Position numbers and translations under genes: made by a program. DNA of 64,000 bases from Sipunculus nudus (lineage: Eukaryota; Annelida; Sipuncula; Golfingiida; Sipunculidae), in NCBI GenBank assembly GCA_026874595.1, contig CM049318.1:20867456-20931455 (forward strand). The letters run 5' to 3'. Below, piece by piece: positions 24,644-36,299 of this stretch. Below the pieces are notes generated by a model. It had not been told where the DNA came from. It did not search any database and was given only the letters and a program-made list of their open reading frames with translations. The number at the start of each line of letters is the position of its first letter. The first letter of the stretch is position 1.

Positions 24644-26685
24644 ACAGTTCTATTGTGCCTCATGCCCTTATTGAACCCTGATTGGTTAATCCTTCCAATA
24701 ATTCCACATTTCAACTATTTGGGGTGCAATTTTCCATACAGGCTAAAATCTGGATGTTGTAAGCCAGGTGATGGAGATCAGAATGAACAGGTTGGACTCC
24801 TGGTATAAATAATAACTTTGAACTAGAAACTTGACACATCAGGTGGCGCATACATCATTATGTTAAATCTTGGGTTTGGGATAATTATGAAGTACTTGTC
24901 CCGGTGCTGCACCTTTTGTGCTAAATAAAATGTTATTTATTATCATTGCCTGGCTTATGAAAATATTATATCTTTAACTCAAAGCTTCTGGGCTCCCATA
25001 GAGAAGCAGTATGGTTCCACTGCTAACAATTACAGGAACATGCCTGAAAAAATTGGTGTTAGCAGGATGTTCCTGATGCTGGAAAGTTTGTTGGCATAAG
25101 GTACAGGGTCTGCTGTGCCCCACCCAGTGCTGCAACAGTCAGTAACTTTACAACCTGCTGTAACCAGCAGACAAGCGATGGCTGGGCCAGCTTCACCAGG
25201 GTCCAAGGTCAGGGTACCAGCCAGCTGGCAGATGGGTGAAACCAGCTGCCAGGGTCAGAGGTCATCTGGCACAGGATCAGGTCAAGTTAGGTCAAGGGTC
25301 ACTTGAGATGGTTGTGTAGCCTTTGAAGGTGTAATGTATGTTACTACAGACTGTATTTAACGCTGTCTTGGGAATTTGACCAATGACCGCTTCTTGATTG
25401 GTTTTGCATATTTTTGTTTCTGCCCACTTGTGTGACCAGACCTTCTTGATACTGGAGGTGCCAGGAATTTTCATGAGATGAATATGCTATTTCAATCTTG
25501 TGTGCTTAATTTTAGAGGATTTATTTTGAATGAATGTTCTTGACTGGGCTGAACATTATTTTGCCAAAGTTTGTGCAGTAATTTCAGTAAATAAAAAGGA
25601 AGAAGATGTAGGAATAAAAATGATTTCTTTTGAATATTCTTCAATGAGATTGAGTTCATTCAGGATTTCTTTATATCATAGTAGTTGGACACTTATAAAT
25701 TATAAATTATAAATTATAAATATTGTGAAGAAAATGCATGATGCAGTCCTTTTATGTAACGTTACATTATCTCTTTTAATGAGAAAAAAAATAATAAAAA
25801 TTAAAACTTATCTCTGCCAACTTCATGATCACCATATCTAAAATATTACTAGGACCTTGATAAAATTTTTGTTTGGTACATAAAGGCAGGAAATCTATGA
25901 ATCCAACACAAGAGAAATATGTGTCATGGGTCAGCGACTTGATGATTGCATCACAAGTCAGCTGTGCCAGCCAAAACTTAGGCAGCCCCTTTTATCAGCA
26001 ATGATAACGGTCTCATCCTCAGCCATGGTAAACAAATCTCTGTACTTGGTAGTGGTAATCCTTTAAACAAAAATATATTATGGTGATATTGATTAACTCT
26101 AAAACTTAACAGATTGTTCATTTGCTGTTGCCTTATCATCCACAAACTTTAATTAAAATTTTTCTGTTCTTAACATTTTAAATATAGTTTCTAGCTGACT
26201 AGCTAACTTCTTTGCAATTTAAAATGACTACATAGGATAAAGTTTATGTCTATCCAAGTATTTTTTAAATGTATTTAACTTATAATCTATGTAAACACAA
26301 AGTATTGGCAGTATTATTTCAGTCAGTTCTGATAATTTTACTTATAAAAATTTTATTTCATCTAAAATCTACTGGGTTAAATGCATTATTATGTATTTAT
26401 GCATTGTGGTCCAATGTTTATTTCATATTTTCCCTGTGGTTTTACTATTTTATATTTTTAAAACAGTTACACAAGGTTATACACAAGGTTTATTCATGAA
26501 TTAATTGCTATGCACTGAGCTAATATTTTGTTACTAAAAATATAAGCATAAATGCAACAGTTCCAATAAATTCTTGTTAGTCTCTACATGGTGCATGTTA
26601 AAATTTTAAGTGATTGGTAAATGTAATTGAGGTCAGAGGTCAGTTGATTGGACGTTAGTCTACAGGTGTCTAATGAAGAGCAGTA

Positions 26686-26711
26686 CCGTTTTTACCCATA
26701 GATAATCCGCA
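26686..26711 (+). repeat. Left TIR of pogo-type transposon
   Basis: Begins CCGTTTTTACCCATAG and continues into GATAATCCGCA. Pairs with the right TIR at 24 of 26 positions; TA lies immediately outside. Confidence 0.92.
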
Positions 26712-27345
26712 CCCGTAGATAATCCGCACCCCTATTCAGAGCTACAATTTCTGGGGAAAACCTGTATACCTGTGTATAATACGCAGCTAGATTCTGACGA
26801 AATCTTGAATGCTGCAAATTGTTTTTGTGGTGGTCATCGAATATCCGCTCTCTTCGTGGGTGTGAATTCGTCAGTCAACACAAGTCTCTAAGCAGAAGAT
26901 CATTATACTTGAATTAGCAAAATGGTCTATTCTCCTCCAATTGTTAAGTGTGAAAAGGGGGATTGTGCCTGGACCGCCGTTAACCAGGTATTGCAACACT
27001 TGTATTAAGCATCACCAATGCAAGGCCGTTCGTGTCCAAGAAAAGGGGTCGTACGAATGTGTTTTAATAAAATATCATCCCCATACTTACAAAAAAACAG
27101 CAATGATAATTCTTAGTTACAGAATGTATACAAAAACACAGGTCTCCTTTAATGTTAATCAAAGGGAAGCTTTCCGTCATGTCGGGTAACAAACTGTGAC
27201 GAGCGTGTCATAAGGAGAACTACTCGCACGGTACCCTAATTAGCCAATTAATGCTAATCATAGAACAAACAGTCTTCATTAACTCAACACACGCATAAAT
27301 AAGGGTAACCATCACTTGTTCTCCATTCAGTCGCTTATGGTCATC

Positions 27346-28476
27346 ATGCCACGCAGATCATCGTATACGACAGCGTTTAAGTTACAAGTTGTTCAGTATG
27401 CTGAACAGAATGGGAATCGCAGTGCTGCTCGCCATTTCGGTATCGATGAGAGCAATGTTCGACTGTGGAAAAGATCGAAAGGACAACTAGAAAAAATGCC
27501 GAAATCAAAGAGGGCCAACAGGAGTCGTCAAGCTTTCTATCCTGAGGTGGACAAGCAAGTGCTGGAATGGATCAGTGAATGTCGCGCTCAGGGCAATGCA
27601 GTGAGCACAGTGCAAGTTCGACTTACAGCCAGCCTGGTTGCAAAAGATCTCAAAGTTAGTGATTTCAAGGCTTCTTCAAACTGGTGTTATCGCTTCATGG
27701 CCCGGAATGATCTTTCCATTAGAAGAAAAACCCACATTAGTCAAAAGCTCCCAGCTGATTACGAGGAGAAACTGACAGCTTTTCAGGCCCACATAATCAA
27801 ACGCCGCAAAGTACTGGACCCGCCACTGTCACTCATCGGTAACGCTGACCAGACGCCGCTAACGTTTGATCTATCTGCCGATACAACTGTGGAAAAGAAG
27901 GGAGCGAACACAGTATCTATCCGTACGACTGGTAATGAAAAAAACAGGTTCACAGTCATGCTGGCCTGCATGGCAGATGGCACTAAATTACCCCCTTACG
28001 TGGTTTTCAAACGGAAAACCATGCCCAGAGGTGTAAAATTCCCGAGCAGTGTACACGTGCGTGTACAGTCTAAAGGCTGGATGGACGATACCCTGATGAA
28101 AGATTGGATTGATAGCGTGTGGGGGAATCGCGCGGGCGGCCTCACAAAGAAAGAGAATAGCCTATTAGTGTTAGATGCTTTCAGATGCCACCGCAACCCG
28201 GCCGTACTGCAACATCTGAAGCAAGTGCACAAGACGGAGGTGGCGATAATCCCTGGCGGGATGACGTCGATACTACAGCCGCTGGACGTAGGTGTCAACA
28301 GGCCCATGAAGACGCTACTGAAATCTAAATGGGGCGAGTGGATGCAGCACGGGGCCAAGACATTTACAAAGGGAGGTCGTATGCGCGCCCCAGACCTAGT
28401 GACCATCGTACAGTGGATCAAGGACGCGTGGGGCGAGCTTGATAAGAATATCATCATTAGATCCTCAATAGAGTAA
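27346..28476 (+). CDS. pogo/Tigger (POGK-like) DDE transposase
   Basis: An intact frame of 376 codons from the ATG that begins MPRRSSYTTAF; ten more in-frame codons upstream include another ATG at 27316. An N-terminal helix-turn-helix of the Brinker/POGK type occupies about residues 7-43 (FKLQVVQYAEQNGNRSAARH, then FGIDESNVRLWKR). A CENP-B/Tc5-type DNA-binding region follows at about 60-135, then the DDE nuclease core. The likely metal-binding aspartates are D168 in NADQTPL, D277 in LLVLDAFRCH and D314 in LQPLDVGVNRP, with 36 residues between the last two. The product would cut and paste its own element at TA dinucleotides in the nucleus. A TATA-like CATAAATAAGG lies about 45 bases before the start. 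The protein ends abruptly at IIRSSIE before an ATTAATTA-rich stretch; relatives usually continue with a Cys-Gly-Ile/acidic tail, so it looks C-terminally shortened. Confidence 0.9.
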   Translation: MPRRSSYTTAFKLQVVQYAEQNGNRSAARHFGIDESNVRLWKRSKGQLEKMPKSKRANRSRQAFYPEVDKQVLEWISECRAQGNAVSTVQVRLTASLVAKDLKVSDFKASSNWCYRFMARNDLSIRRKTHISQKLPADYEEKLTAFQAHIIKRRKVLDPPLSLIGNADQTPLTFDLSADTTVEKKGANTVSIRTTGNEKNRFTVMLACMADGTKLPPYVVFKRKTMPRGVKFPSSVHVRVQSKGWMDDTLMKDWIDSVWGNRAGGLTKKENSLLVLDAFRCHRNPAVLQHLKQVHKTEVAIIPGGMTSILQPLDVGVNRPMKTLLKSKWGEWMQHGAKTFTKGGRMRAPDLVTIVQWIKDAWGELDKNIIIRSSIE

Positions 28477-28720
28477 TTAATTATTAATTATTAATTAACT
28501 TAGGAAACCACCAGGCAATTATTCCTCCCTTGGCTCAAGTTGTTTAAATAGTAATTAATGTATCACGGAACAGTTCCCACGGACAAGGACTGACAGGTGC
28601 AGGTATATCGGGTAGAAACGATCCCCTTTTGTGATTTAACACCACATGTAAAAATATGCCGCAGCGCCATCTGCCGACAGACATTGACATCAAAGGAGGT
28701 CAGCCAAGCAATATACCATC

Positions 28721-28996
28721 ATGCACAGGCGCTTGAATCGCTATTTGTGTTGATATTGGCTTAAATAGTGTTCAATTTACCTTAACAACAATCCCCTACC
28801 GTTCAATGAGCTGTAAACCATGTTATATCGCTTGCCGGTACTTGTTTATATAATAGATATCTATTATATAAACAAGTACCGGCAAGCGATATAACATGGT
28901 TTTCAGCTCATTGAACGGTAGGGGATTGTTGTTAAGGTAAATTGAACACTATTTAAGCCAATATCAACACAAATAGCGATTCAAGCGCCTGTGCAT
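28721..28996. repeat. 276-bp near-perfect palindrome inside the transposon
   Basis: Two arms of 138 bp (28721-28858 and 28859-28996) meet without a spacer at GAT|ATC. On reading base by base, 137 of 138 pairs match; the exception is GCTGTAAACC on the left against the complement of GGTTTTCAGC on the right. It lies 245 bp after the transposase stop and has no open frame of note. It could be a nested foldback insertion, a recent inverted duplication, or an assembly artefact. Confidence 0.95.
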
Positions 28997-29278
28997 CATG
29001 CATATTTCACAACGGCGATCTTCTGTTGTAAGCAATACTTAAGATATATTTTAAGTATCTGAAATGAAAAAAAGTGAATCAAATCAATAATTATGTTGTT
29101 TTAATGCAAAATTTGTACAAGTAAAGTGAGTATACACTTTGTTTACATAAAATCCTTTATTATCGCTCATCATCGGCTCACCGTACGATGTTCAACCTGA
29201 CTGAAAAAAAGGTTGGAAATTATGTCTCCATGTATAATACGCACCAGGGTTTTTTATTTCAATTCTAAGATGAAAAAA

Positions 29279-29304
29279 TGCGGATTATCTATGGGGGAAA
29301 ACGG
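29279..29304 (-). repeat. Right TIR of pogo-type transposon
   Basis: TGCGGATTATCTATGG followed by GGGAAAACGG is the inverted partner of the left TIR, with two mismatches, and is followed by TA. Confidence 0.92.
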
Positions 29305-32300
29305 TAGATCTGCATAAAGGTGAAATGAGGAAGTCTTACCTGATTGGTAGTAATGGTAGAGGTGTCAGAGTTCAGGTCAGAGGTCAGAGTTGAGCAGGGT
29401 CAGTGTACAGTGTACAGGTGGCCTTGTGTGTGGCTGGAGCAGCAGAACCAGTGGCTGGCAGGTCAGTGCTGGTCATTAGTGTGACCTGTGTTAATGCTCT
29501 GCCTGGTCTGGGAGAGGCTGGCGGATTACCAGGGGCTTTAGAAGTGCTGTCAGCAGTTGGTCCAGCTTGCTTTATGGCTGCCACAGAGCTACTTACAAGC
29601 TCAGACCACCAAAGCAGGTTGGGCCAGTAACTGGGATTAGTCTTACTGGATCATCTGTGTATCTCAGGGATTATCTCATGTATAGGATTAAGGTGAGTGG
29701 AAATAATTAAGATAGTTCAGGTGTGATATTCTCAGCTCATCATCATTGTGGGTGAGTGAACTTTCCTGTAATACACTGTGGTACAGGAATAACTACTTTG
29801 TGTAGCTGTTGAATGTGTTCATGGGAGGTTTTGATGTGTGAATTGGTTTGTTGTCCTGCTGGTGACATTGTTCACAAAGACAATTTAGCAGGTCATTAAT
29901 GTTGTTATCAAGAATGCTTAATTCAGCGTTAAAAACCCGTTCAGTTAAATAATCATCATTCATGTTGAGCAGTATTTCTGCATTTATACTGTTCACAAAT
30001 GTGTGCTATGTTTCTATACTCAACGAAAGTGGTTAAACTACACAGCTTTGGATTTGCCGATGAAAGAGTACACACACCGGCATGGGTAGTGCAAAGTCTG
30101 GTTATTTAACCATTAGACTTTAAAAGATGAATATTCCTGGTCAAACCACCACCCAGCCATCAGACCAAATACAAATAAAAATCCTCAGAGCAGATATTGA
30201 GAGATTTACTGTGTGGCTATGACATGTATTTTTCACAGCCCTAACAAAAAAAAAAAAAAACTCCTGGGCATTTTGTAATAACCATGCATATAAGTGGTCT
30301 TTTCACAAAATTGGTTGGATTTCTGTAAAGTTGGTGGCATCACTGATTACAGTGACATATCTTAGACCGCCTCAAAACAAATTATTGCTCGTCTCTCGCT
30401 CTCAGAGGTGCTGGACTGTCTTTGACTTGTTCTCAGATCCCATTCTCTCAGCGTCAGTCTTGGTCTTAGAATTACTGATGTTGACTGCATCACTACGACA
30501 TGTTCACATCATGATAATTTGCTCAAAGCACAATCAGTTTTCAGAACTTAGTGAAAAGATTTATGAAATTTTAAATCTTGATGTTATTGGGCCCCCTCAA
30601 TCATACAGCTGTTGTTAACTTCTTCTAGTCACAATAGACTGAAAAAAATATATAATAAAGAAAGGAAATGGCAAAGAAAGAGGTCAAGCAGGCACAATCC
30701 ATGTGGGGAATAAGATGAGAGGAATAAGAGACACAGAAAAAAAATAGAAAATAGATGGGAGGAAACAGAGAGAAATAAAGAATAATAGAGAGAAAAGGAA
30801 TTTTATGGTGAGAGGTGGGGTTTGGTAAAAAAACAAAATAGATCTATAGATCAACACAATCAGTGAGAGAGAGAGAGAGACATGACATTAACATAACTAG
30901 AAATGCCCAAGATAAGGATGGCCAGCTGCAGCAGCAGGTCCAGTGGGGGCTGAGTAAGGGTGTATTGGTCAGTGCTGGGCCAGCCTCTGCAGCACTGAAT
31001 ATGGACCTGACATCTCCATACTGCACATACTTATGATAAAATGACAGCTGATGTTCTCTGACAGCAGCTGTCCTTGGCTGTGCTGTACTGTTGCAGCAGC
31101 TTTTCTCCAGATGTGGATGTTAAGCATCATTAACAAGTGTAAAAATGTTGGTTTAATGTCTTTTGTTCGAAAAGTTTAAGACCAGATATATGTTCATATC
31201 TGAGGTGTGGCTGCAGTTTGCCAGAGGAATTCCTTGATAAAAAGTCCAATGCATCCACCGTCCGTTATATCATAGTATAGATGTTCTCTCTGTTAACGTA
31301 TGTTTGGTATTTGAAAGTGCTTCCAGTTGAGCCCATTTTCCTCAATGATGAGGTGATGTAAATTTGTTCATGCCAAAAGAAAAGAGGACTTAACATTTTA
31401 TTTTAAAGTCTGACTGGGCTGTCAGTTTACCATAGTTATATTATTTAGCATACTATTCCTGATGTTCAGCAGTAAATACACTGGCACAAAATTATTATTT
31501 AATAATTGTACATTCACATGATAAATGGCCCTTATAGTGAATGATGATTTAAATAAGAGCAGAGAGATTATATACACAAGTTGTGAAAGTTTAGTATATC
31601 ATTTTGAGCAGGGGCATGCAACATAGGGGTAGATCAAGGGGTGTTTACCCTGGGGTCAGCCTCGGCTCATCTGGTAAAAAACTTGAGTCATAGCAGAGCA
31701 CTGCTATGTGTCATACCCTACACCCCCTTCTGGGAAATAACAAATGGGCTGATAATGAAAATTGCTATCAGCACCCTCATTACTTCATAGATACTCTGGG
31801 ATACATTAATTTTGACTCCTGGGTCCTGTTCAGACTCCTATACATGTAGATCAGATTTCATTGATATTGTGGTAGTTTTTGAAGAGTATTATTAGTGATC
31901 TGAAAATTTTCAAATTAAATTTAATATCGATAACTGATTTTGCATTCAGGAAATAAGAAGAAATTATATTGGTTTTATCATTAAATGTTGAAATTATGGA
32001 TTGACTTACTGTGATGTTGTCCACCAGTTGGATCGGCTACCTCAGCATTAGGTGAAGCCATTTATGAAAATGTTACCAGAGAGTTATCAAAATGAAGACT
32101 ACCAGTACCTTTAATATGTTTGTGGCATCCATGGTTAAACAAACTTTAAATCCTGTTGCCTGTGAAATTGAAGAGCTGTTTATGAAATTATGCTTCATAA
32201 GTAATGTGGATTGAAAAATGCCCAGTTCTTTTAAGTGATAATATGAATGAAATGGACAATTTAAAAATTACTAATTTTCTTTTGTAATCGGTGAAATGTC

Positions 32301-33618
32301 GTTATGAGTCAGGAACGACATCCACTATTTATTTGTAGTTTTTCCCATAATCATGGCTGTACATTTCATGCAAATTCATTATAAACAACTTTATATCTCT
32401 CACGATCTATTTTCTTTTTCTTTCTGATGATGGCATTCAGTCATACAGAACTCCTTAAATTCATTTGTCTCAAGGATCTAACATTAATCCAGAGTTCAGG
32501 TTTAACTGGATAAGTTAAGAAATGAAGACCAGGTGCCATTAGAACAGAAAGATTAAAAATCATGTAAATATGTTCCTTGGAAAAAAAGAAAGAAGAAAAA
32601 CTGGTCAATGAAAGTTGTTGAAAAAGTCCTTGAAAATTACACATGAATTAGTTTACAAACCCTGGTAGTCAGTTGATAGAAAGCCAGACAGAACAGACAG
32701 AAATGGTAATGGCCCAGCTAACAATTGTTGTATTGTATAACACCACAGTCTATGTATAACTGGCATCAGAGTTTTAACTGGAATATCATTTGTTCCCAAA
32801 CAGTATAGTAAATGAAGTATAGAAATGCTCTCACCAGCATTAATTATGGCCCATGAAAATTCCAGGGTGTAAACTTCAGTGGGATATCTATTATCTGCTA
32901 CATTTAGTAACATATGCAACAATAACTGGCTTATAATTGCCTTTTAATAGGCACTTTCATTGTTGTGCCACAGAATAATATATTTTTGACATGCTGTGCA
33001 TACATTATTATCAGTTAAAATGTAAAACCCCATGGAAAAGATTTGTGTGCATTATCAGGGATTTATTTTTCATTGTTTCAATGACTACATTGATCAGAGT
33101 GGCGAATATACTGTTATGTCAATTTATTATTATGGTTTATGCTTTTGGTTACATGAATCATATTATTCCTGAATAAATGTTTCAAATGCATTTTCATTTG
33201 CAACACAATTATGGCATTGAGTGTGCAGTAAATGTATATATATGAGAGTTATAAATATTTTATCCTCAGTTAAATAGCTAATGCATTCAAACCAACTTTA
33301 GCTGTGCAAGTAACCATTTGGACAGTACCGGTAAGTATGCATTTAGGATGAGATGGTTGCCATATTTGACAAAAGATCAAAATTATCCTCCATACATATT
33401 AGGTTTAATGGTTAATTAATGTTTAACCAGCCATGTCCCTTTAAATCGCTATTTATCATTGGCCCCATGCATGCATGGAAAATTGAAAAAATTCTGGCTG
33501 ATTACATCAGTTTCCCCTTCCTTTTCAAGGTTTCATCTTCTTTCAGTTTAAATAGTACATGAAGATCTTGGCACAAAATTTGAAAAGAAACCTTGAAAAA
33601 ATGTTATCAGACTAGAGA

Positions 33619-33702
33619 CAATGAATGAATGAGTGAATGAGTGAAAGAATGAATAAATGAATGTATGAGTGAATGAATGAATGCGTGAATAAATGAGTGA
33701 AT
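33619..33702. repeat. Degenerate (GAAT/GAGT)n tetranucleotide repeat
   Basis: About 20 tetranucleotide units of the GAAT/GAGT/AAAT type, imperfect. Confidence 0.85.
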
Positions 33703-34572
33703 CATAAAGTACATGTTAATGAAGATTGGATCAGTATATAGTAGGAAGGAATATACTTATACCAAACCTTTAAAATATAATAACACTGAAAATATTTGAT
33801 ACCTTGAACTTACAAAGTTACATGTATAAGTGTGATACACATTCATTGATTAGGACTGTTGGTGATATCGACATGGTGGCATTATTTTAGGGACTGAGCT
33901 GTTTTCTTGATGGGCATCCCATGTGGAAGGAGTCCCTGAAGGGATCATTTAGTATAAATAGCGCCACTAATGTGATCATGATTTATCAGCCCACCAGGCT
34001 TGTAATGGGTAATATACACAAGGGATGATCCCCGAGAGCATATCAGGAAAAATGAATATTAATTAACTAACTCTTCAGGGATTCATGAAATATCGAAAAT
34101 TGGCCAATTGCTTTCGTCCTGAGTGTGTAGCGGTCATGCTGCTTCTGTGTGAAGCAGAAAAGAAATTTTAGGATATGATTAATGGAATTCAGAATAAATA
34201 AAGTTGAGTTTAACAAATAATTATTTGGATATATTGTGCTTGCCTGTATCAGACATTACTGCCATATTTGTACATACTTTGTAGCCCAATCTTGAGTTAA
34301 GTTTTCTCAATCTTATTTCACCCACTCAGTTATGAAATGCTTCACCCCCTGAAGTACTGACCTACACCCTACAGTAGAGTGTAAACCTGTCATTGCATGG
34401 TTGTGTCATATTTTCATCTGCATTTGAAATTATGAAAAAGATTGGACTATAATACTTATGATGATTTGTTGGAAATTTAATTAAGTGGCTTTAGTTGGTT
34501 ATCAATGCGTGTACGAAAAATTTGTAAATTTGTAAAAGAGTAGTTTTTAACATAAAGAACACTTAATAGAAA

Positions 34573-34677
34573 TACAGTGAAACCTAGATAATGTGGGCAC
34601 CCTTAGGACTGGGCCAAACTGCCCACTTTATAGAGGTGCCCACTTTATGGAGGTGCCCACTAGGAGAGGTTGCACTA
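34573..34677. mobile_element. MITE with TA-flanked inverted ends (105 bp)
   Basis: Starts TACAGTGAAACCTAGATAAT followed by GTGGGCACC, and ends with GGTGCCCACTAGGAGAGGTT then GCACTATA. The ends are imperfect inverted repeats with TA at each margin. The centre repeats GGTGCCCACTTTAT. Size and TA margins fit a Tc1/mariner-type non-autonomous element. Its ends do not match the TIRs of the pogo element at 26.7 kb, so that transposase is not an obvious driver. Confidence 0.7.
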
Positions 34678-35681
34678 TATCTTGCTTTTTTTCCTGGTTT
34701 GAATCAGTGGAGTAGAAACCCATGAAAAAAACTATCCCCTGGAGCTGCTTGTTTAACACAAAACCGAAAAACTTTAAGCCATGAAAGCTTTTTAATCCAC
34801 AGTACAATATGGTTGATATCTTTAATATTTACCATAAAACCTGTTGTGATCACTAGCTTGTTCTTTTCCAAACGTGAAAAATAAACTATGACCCAGATTT
34901 TCACTTTGAAATCACAGGCACCCCCTGTTGAGTGCTAGCATAATGACACCTCTTATCCTGAGAAGTATCATTTGAAGGACATTAATTTAGCTGTCACCAG
35001 CCAATGTGACTTGGGCAGTTTGCCCCTTGGTGAAGTCCATCCCCTTCCATCTGTGTCATAGTCTAAGTACCGGTATATATATCACCAGTATATGAGGTGG
35101 CAGTGATAAATGATGTTTCTGACTGACATGGTGTGTCTTAATCATGGCTGGAGACTGATTGAACAGGCTTGCAGAGGATGAGGGTGTGTTAAATTAATGG
35201 CCCTTGCTGTTGTGTCACTGGGACCCCTTGGTTATCCTTTTTATATCTGAACAGCGAGAGAGTCAACCCCAAATTATTTGTGTAATATAACAGGCATACT
35301 TTCTTTGGCTTCCATGATGGTCGGGGTGATTTATTTAACAAGTTGCAGCATCTTCAAGGACATGCATGGGAGGAGGATGAATAAATGAACGTCACATCAA
35401 GCCCATGCTAAGATATATCATGTTGCTGCTAATGGAGAGTTAAGCTCCCAGAATCTTTCCTATTTGTTCATTCCCTATATTGCCATAAGACCTACCTGTC
35501 TTCTAATGCCAGATTCAGTCACCAGGTGTCAAACCCATAACCAAGGATTCCCACATCAGATCAATCATCTTTTAGATTCTGTTCAATTTACAAAAATATT
35601 TAGATGTCTTCTCTTCTTCAAGTTTAGAAATTAATTGTATCCCCAGACAAAGTCGGGGGATACTATGTTTTCATACCGGTC

Positions 35682-35720
<39 letters not shown>
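35682..35720. repeat. (CCG)13 trinucleotide repeat
   Basis: Thirteen perfect CCG units at the position where related elements in this window carry a GTCY microsatellite. Confidence 0.95.
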
Positions 35721-35721
<1 letters not shown>

Positions 35722-36299
35722 ATATGAATCTTGTTGGCGCGATAACCCAAAAAATATTTCACGGAACTTTACCAAACTTGGTATATGTATAGATATGGGT
35801 AAGAGGACGACGCCTATTTAAAATGAGGTCATGACCTTTACTAGGAGAGTGTCCTTGACCTTGAATAGGTCCAATTTTTGGGAAAATCACACAAATTCTT
35901 TAATATCTCAAGAAATCTTGCATGGATTTATCCCAAAATCAAGTTGATGGAAGATCATGGATAGGGTTGTCATGTTCCAGAAACTGGTGGCGCCACCTAT
36001 TATTCTTTACTTTTTTTCGTGCCGTTTAATACCCCCTAAATTGCCACCTTACAGCACTGTGAGCATTATAAGTCAAAAACTAATGGACAGATTTCTTTTA
36101 TATTATGCATATACATAGGTATGGGTTATGGGATGATGCTTATTTAAATTGGGGTCATAACCTTTCCTATGATAGTGGCCTTGACCTTGAATATTGCCAT
36201 ATATGGTGAAAATCACACACCTCTTATGATATCTCCAGTGTTGATAGCCATATGGATTTCAAACATGACTTATGTATGGCCCACCACTAAAGTAAGAAC

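Larger units (their letters stand above)
26686..29304 (+). mobile_element. pogo/Tigger-type DNA transposon (2.6 kb)
   Basis: The ends are 26-bp terminal inverted repeats, 26686-26711 and 29279-29304, identical at 24 of 26 positions and starting CCGTTTT. They are flanked by TA on both sides (26684-26685 and 29305-29306), the target-site duplication of the Tc1/mariner-pogo superfamily. The element carries one long sense ORF for a DDE transposase and, downstream, a 276-bp palindrome. The left end repeats TAGATAATCCGCACC twice in a row, and related TGTATAATACGCA words lie inside both ends, plausibly transposase-binding sites. The transposase lacks the usual C-terminal tail, so present activity is uncertain. 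Confidence 0.92.

Noticed and set aside
27996-28457. 153-codon minus-strand frame opposite the transposase
   Set aside because: Shadow of the transposase gene in another frame; no independent domain or context.
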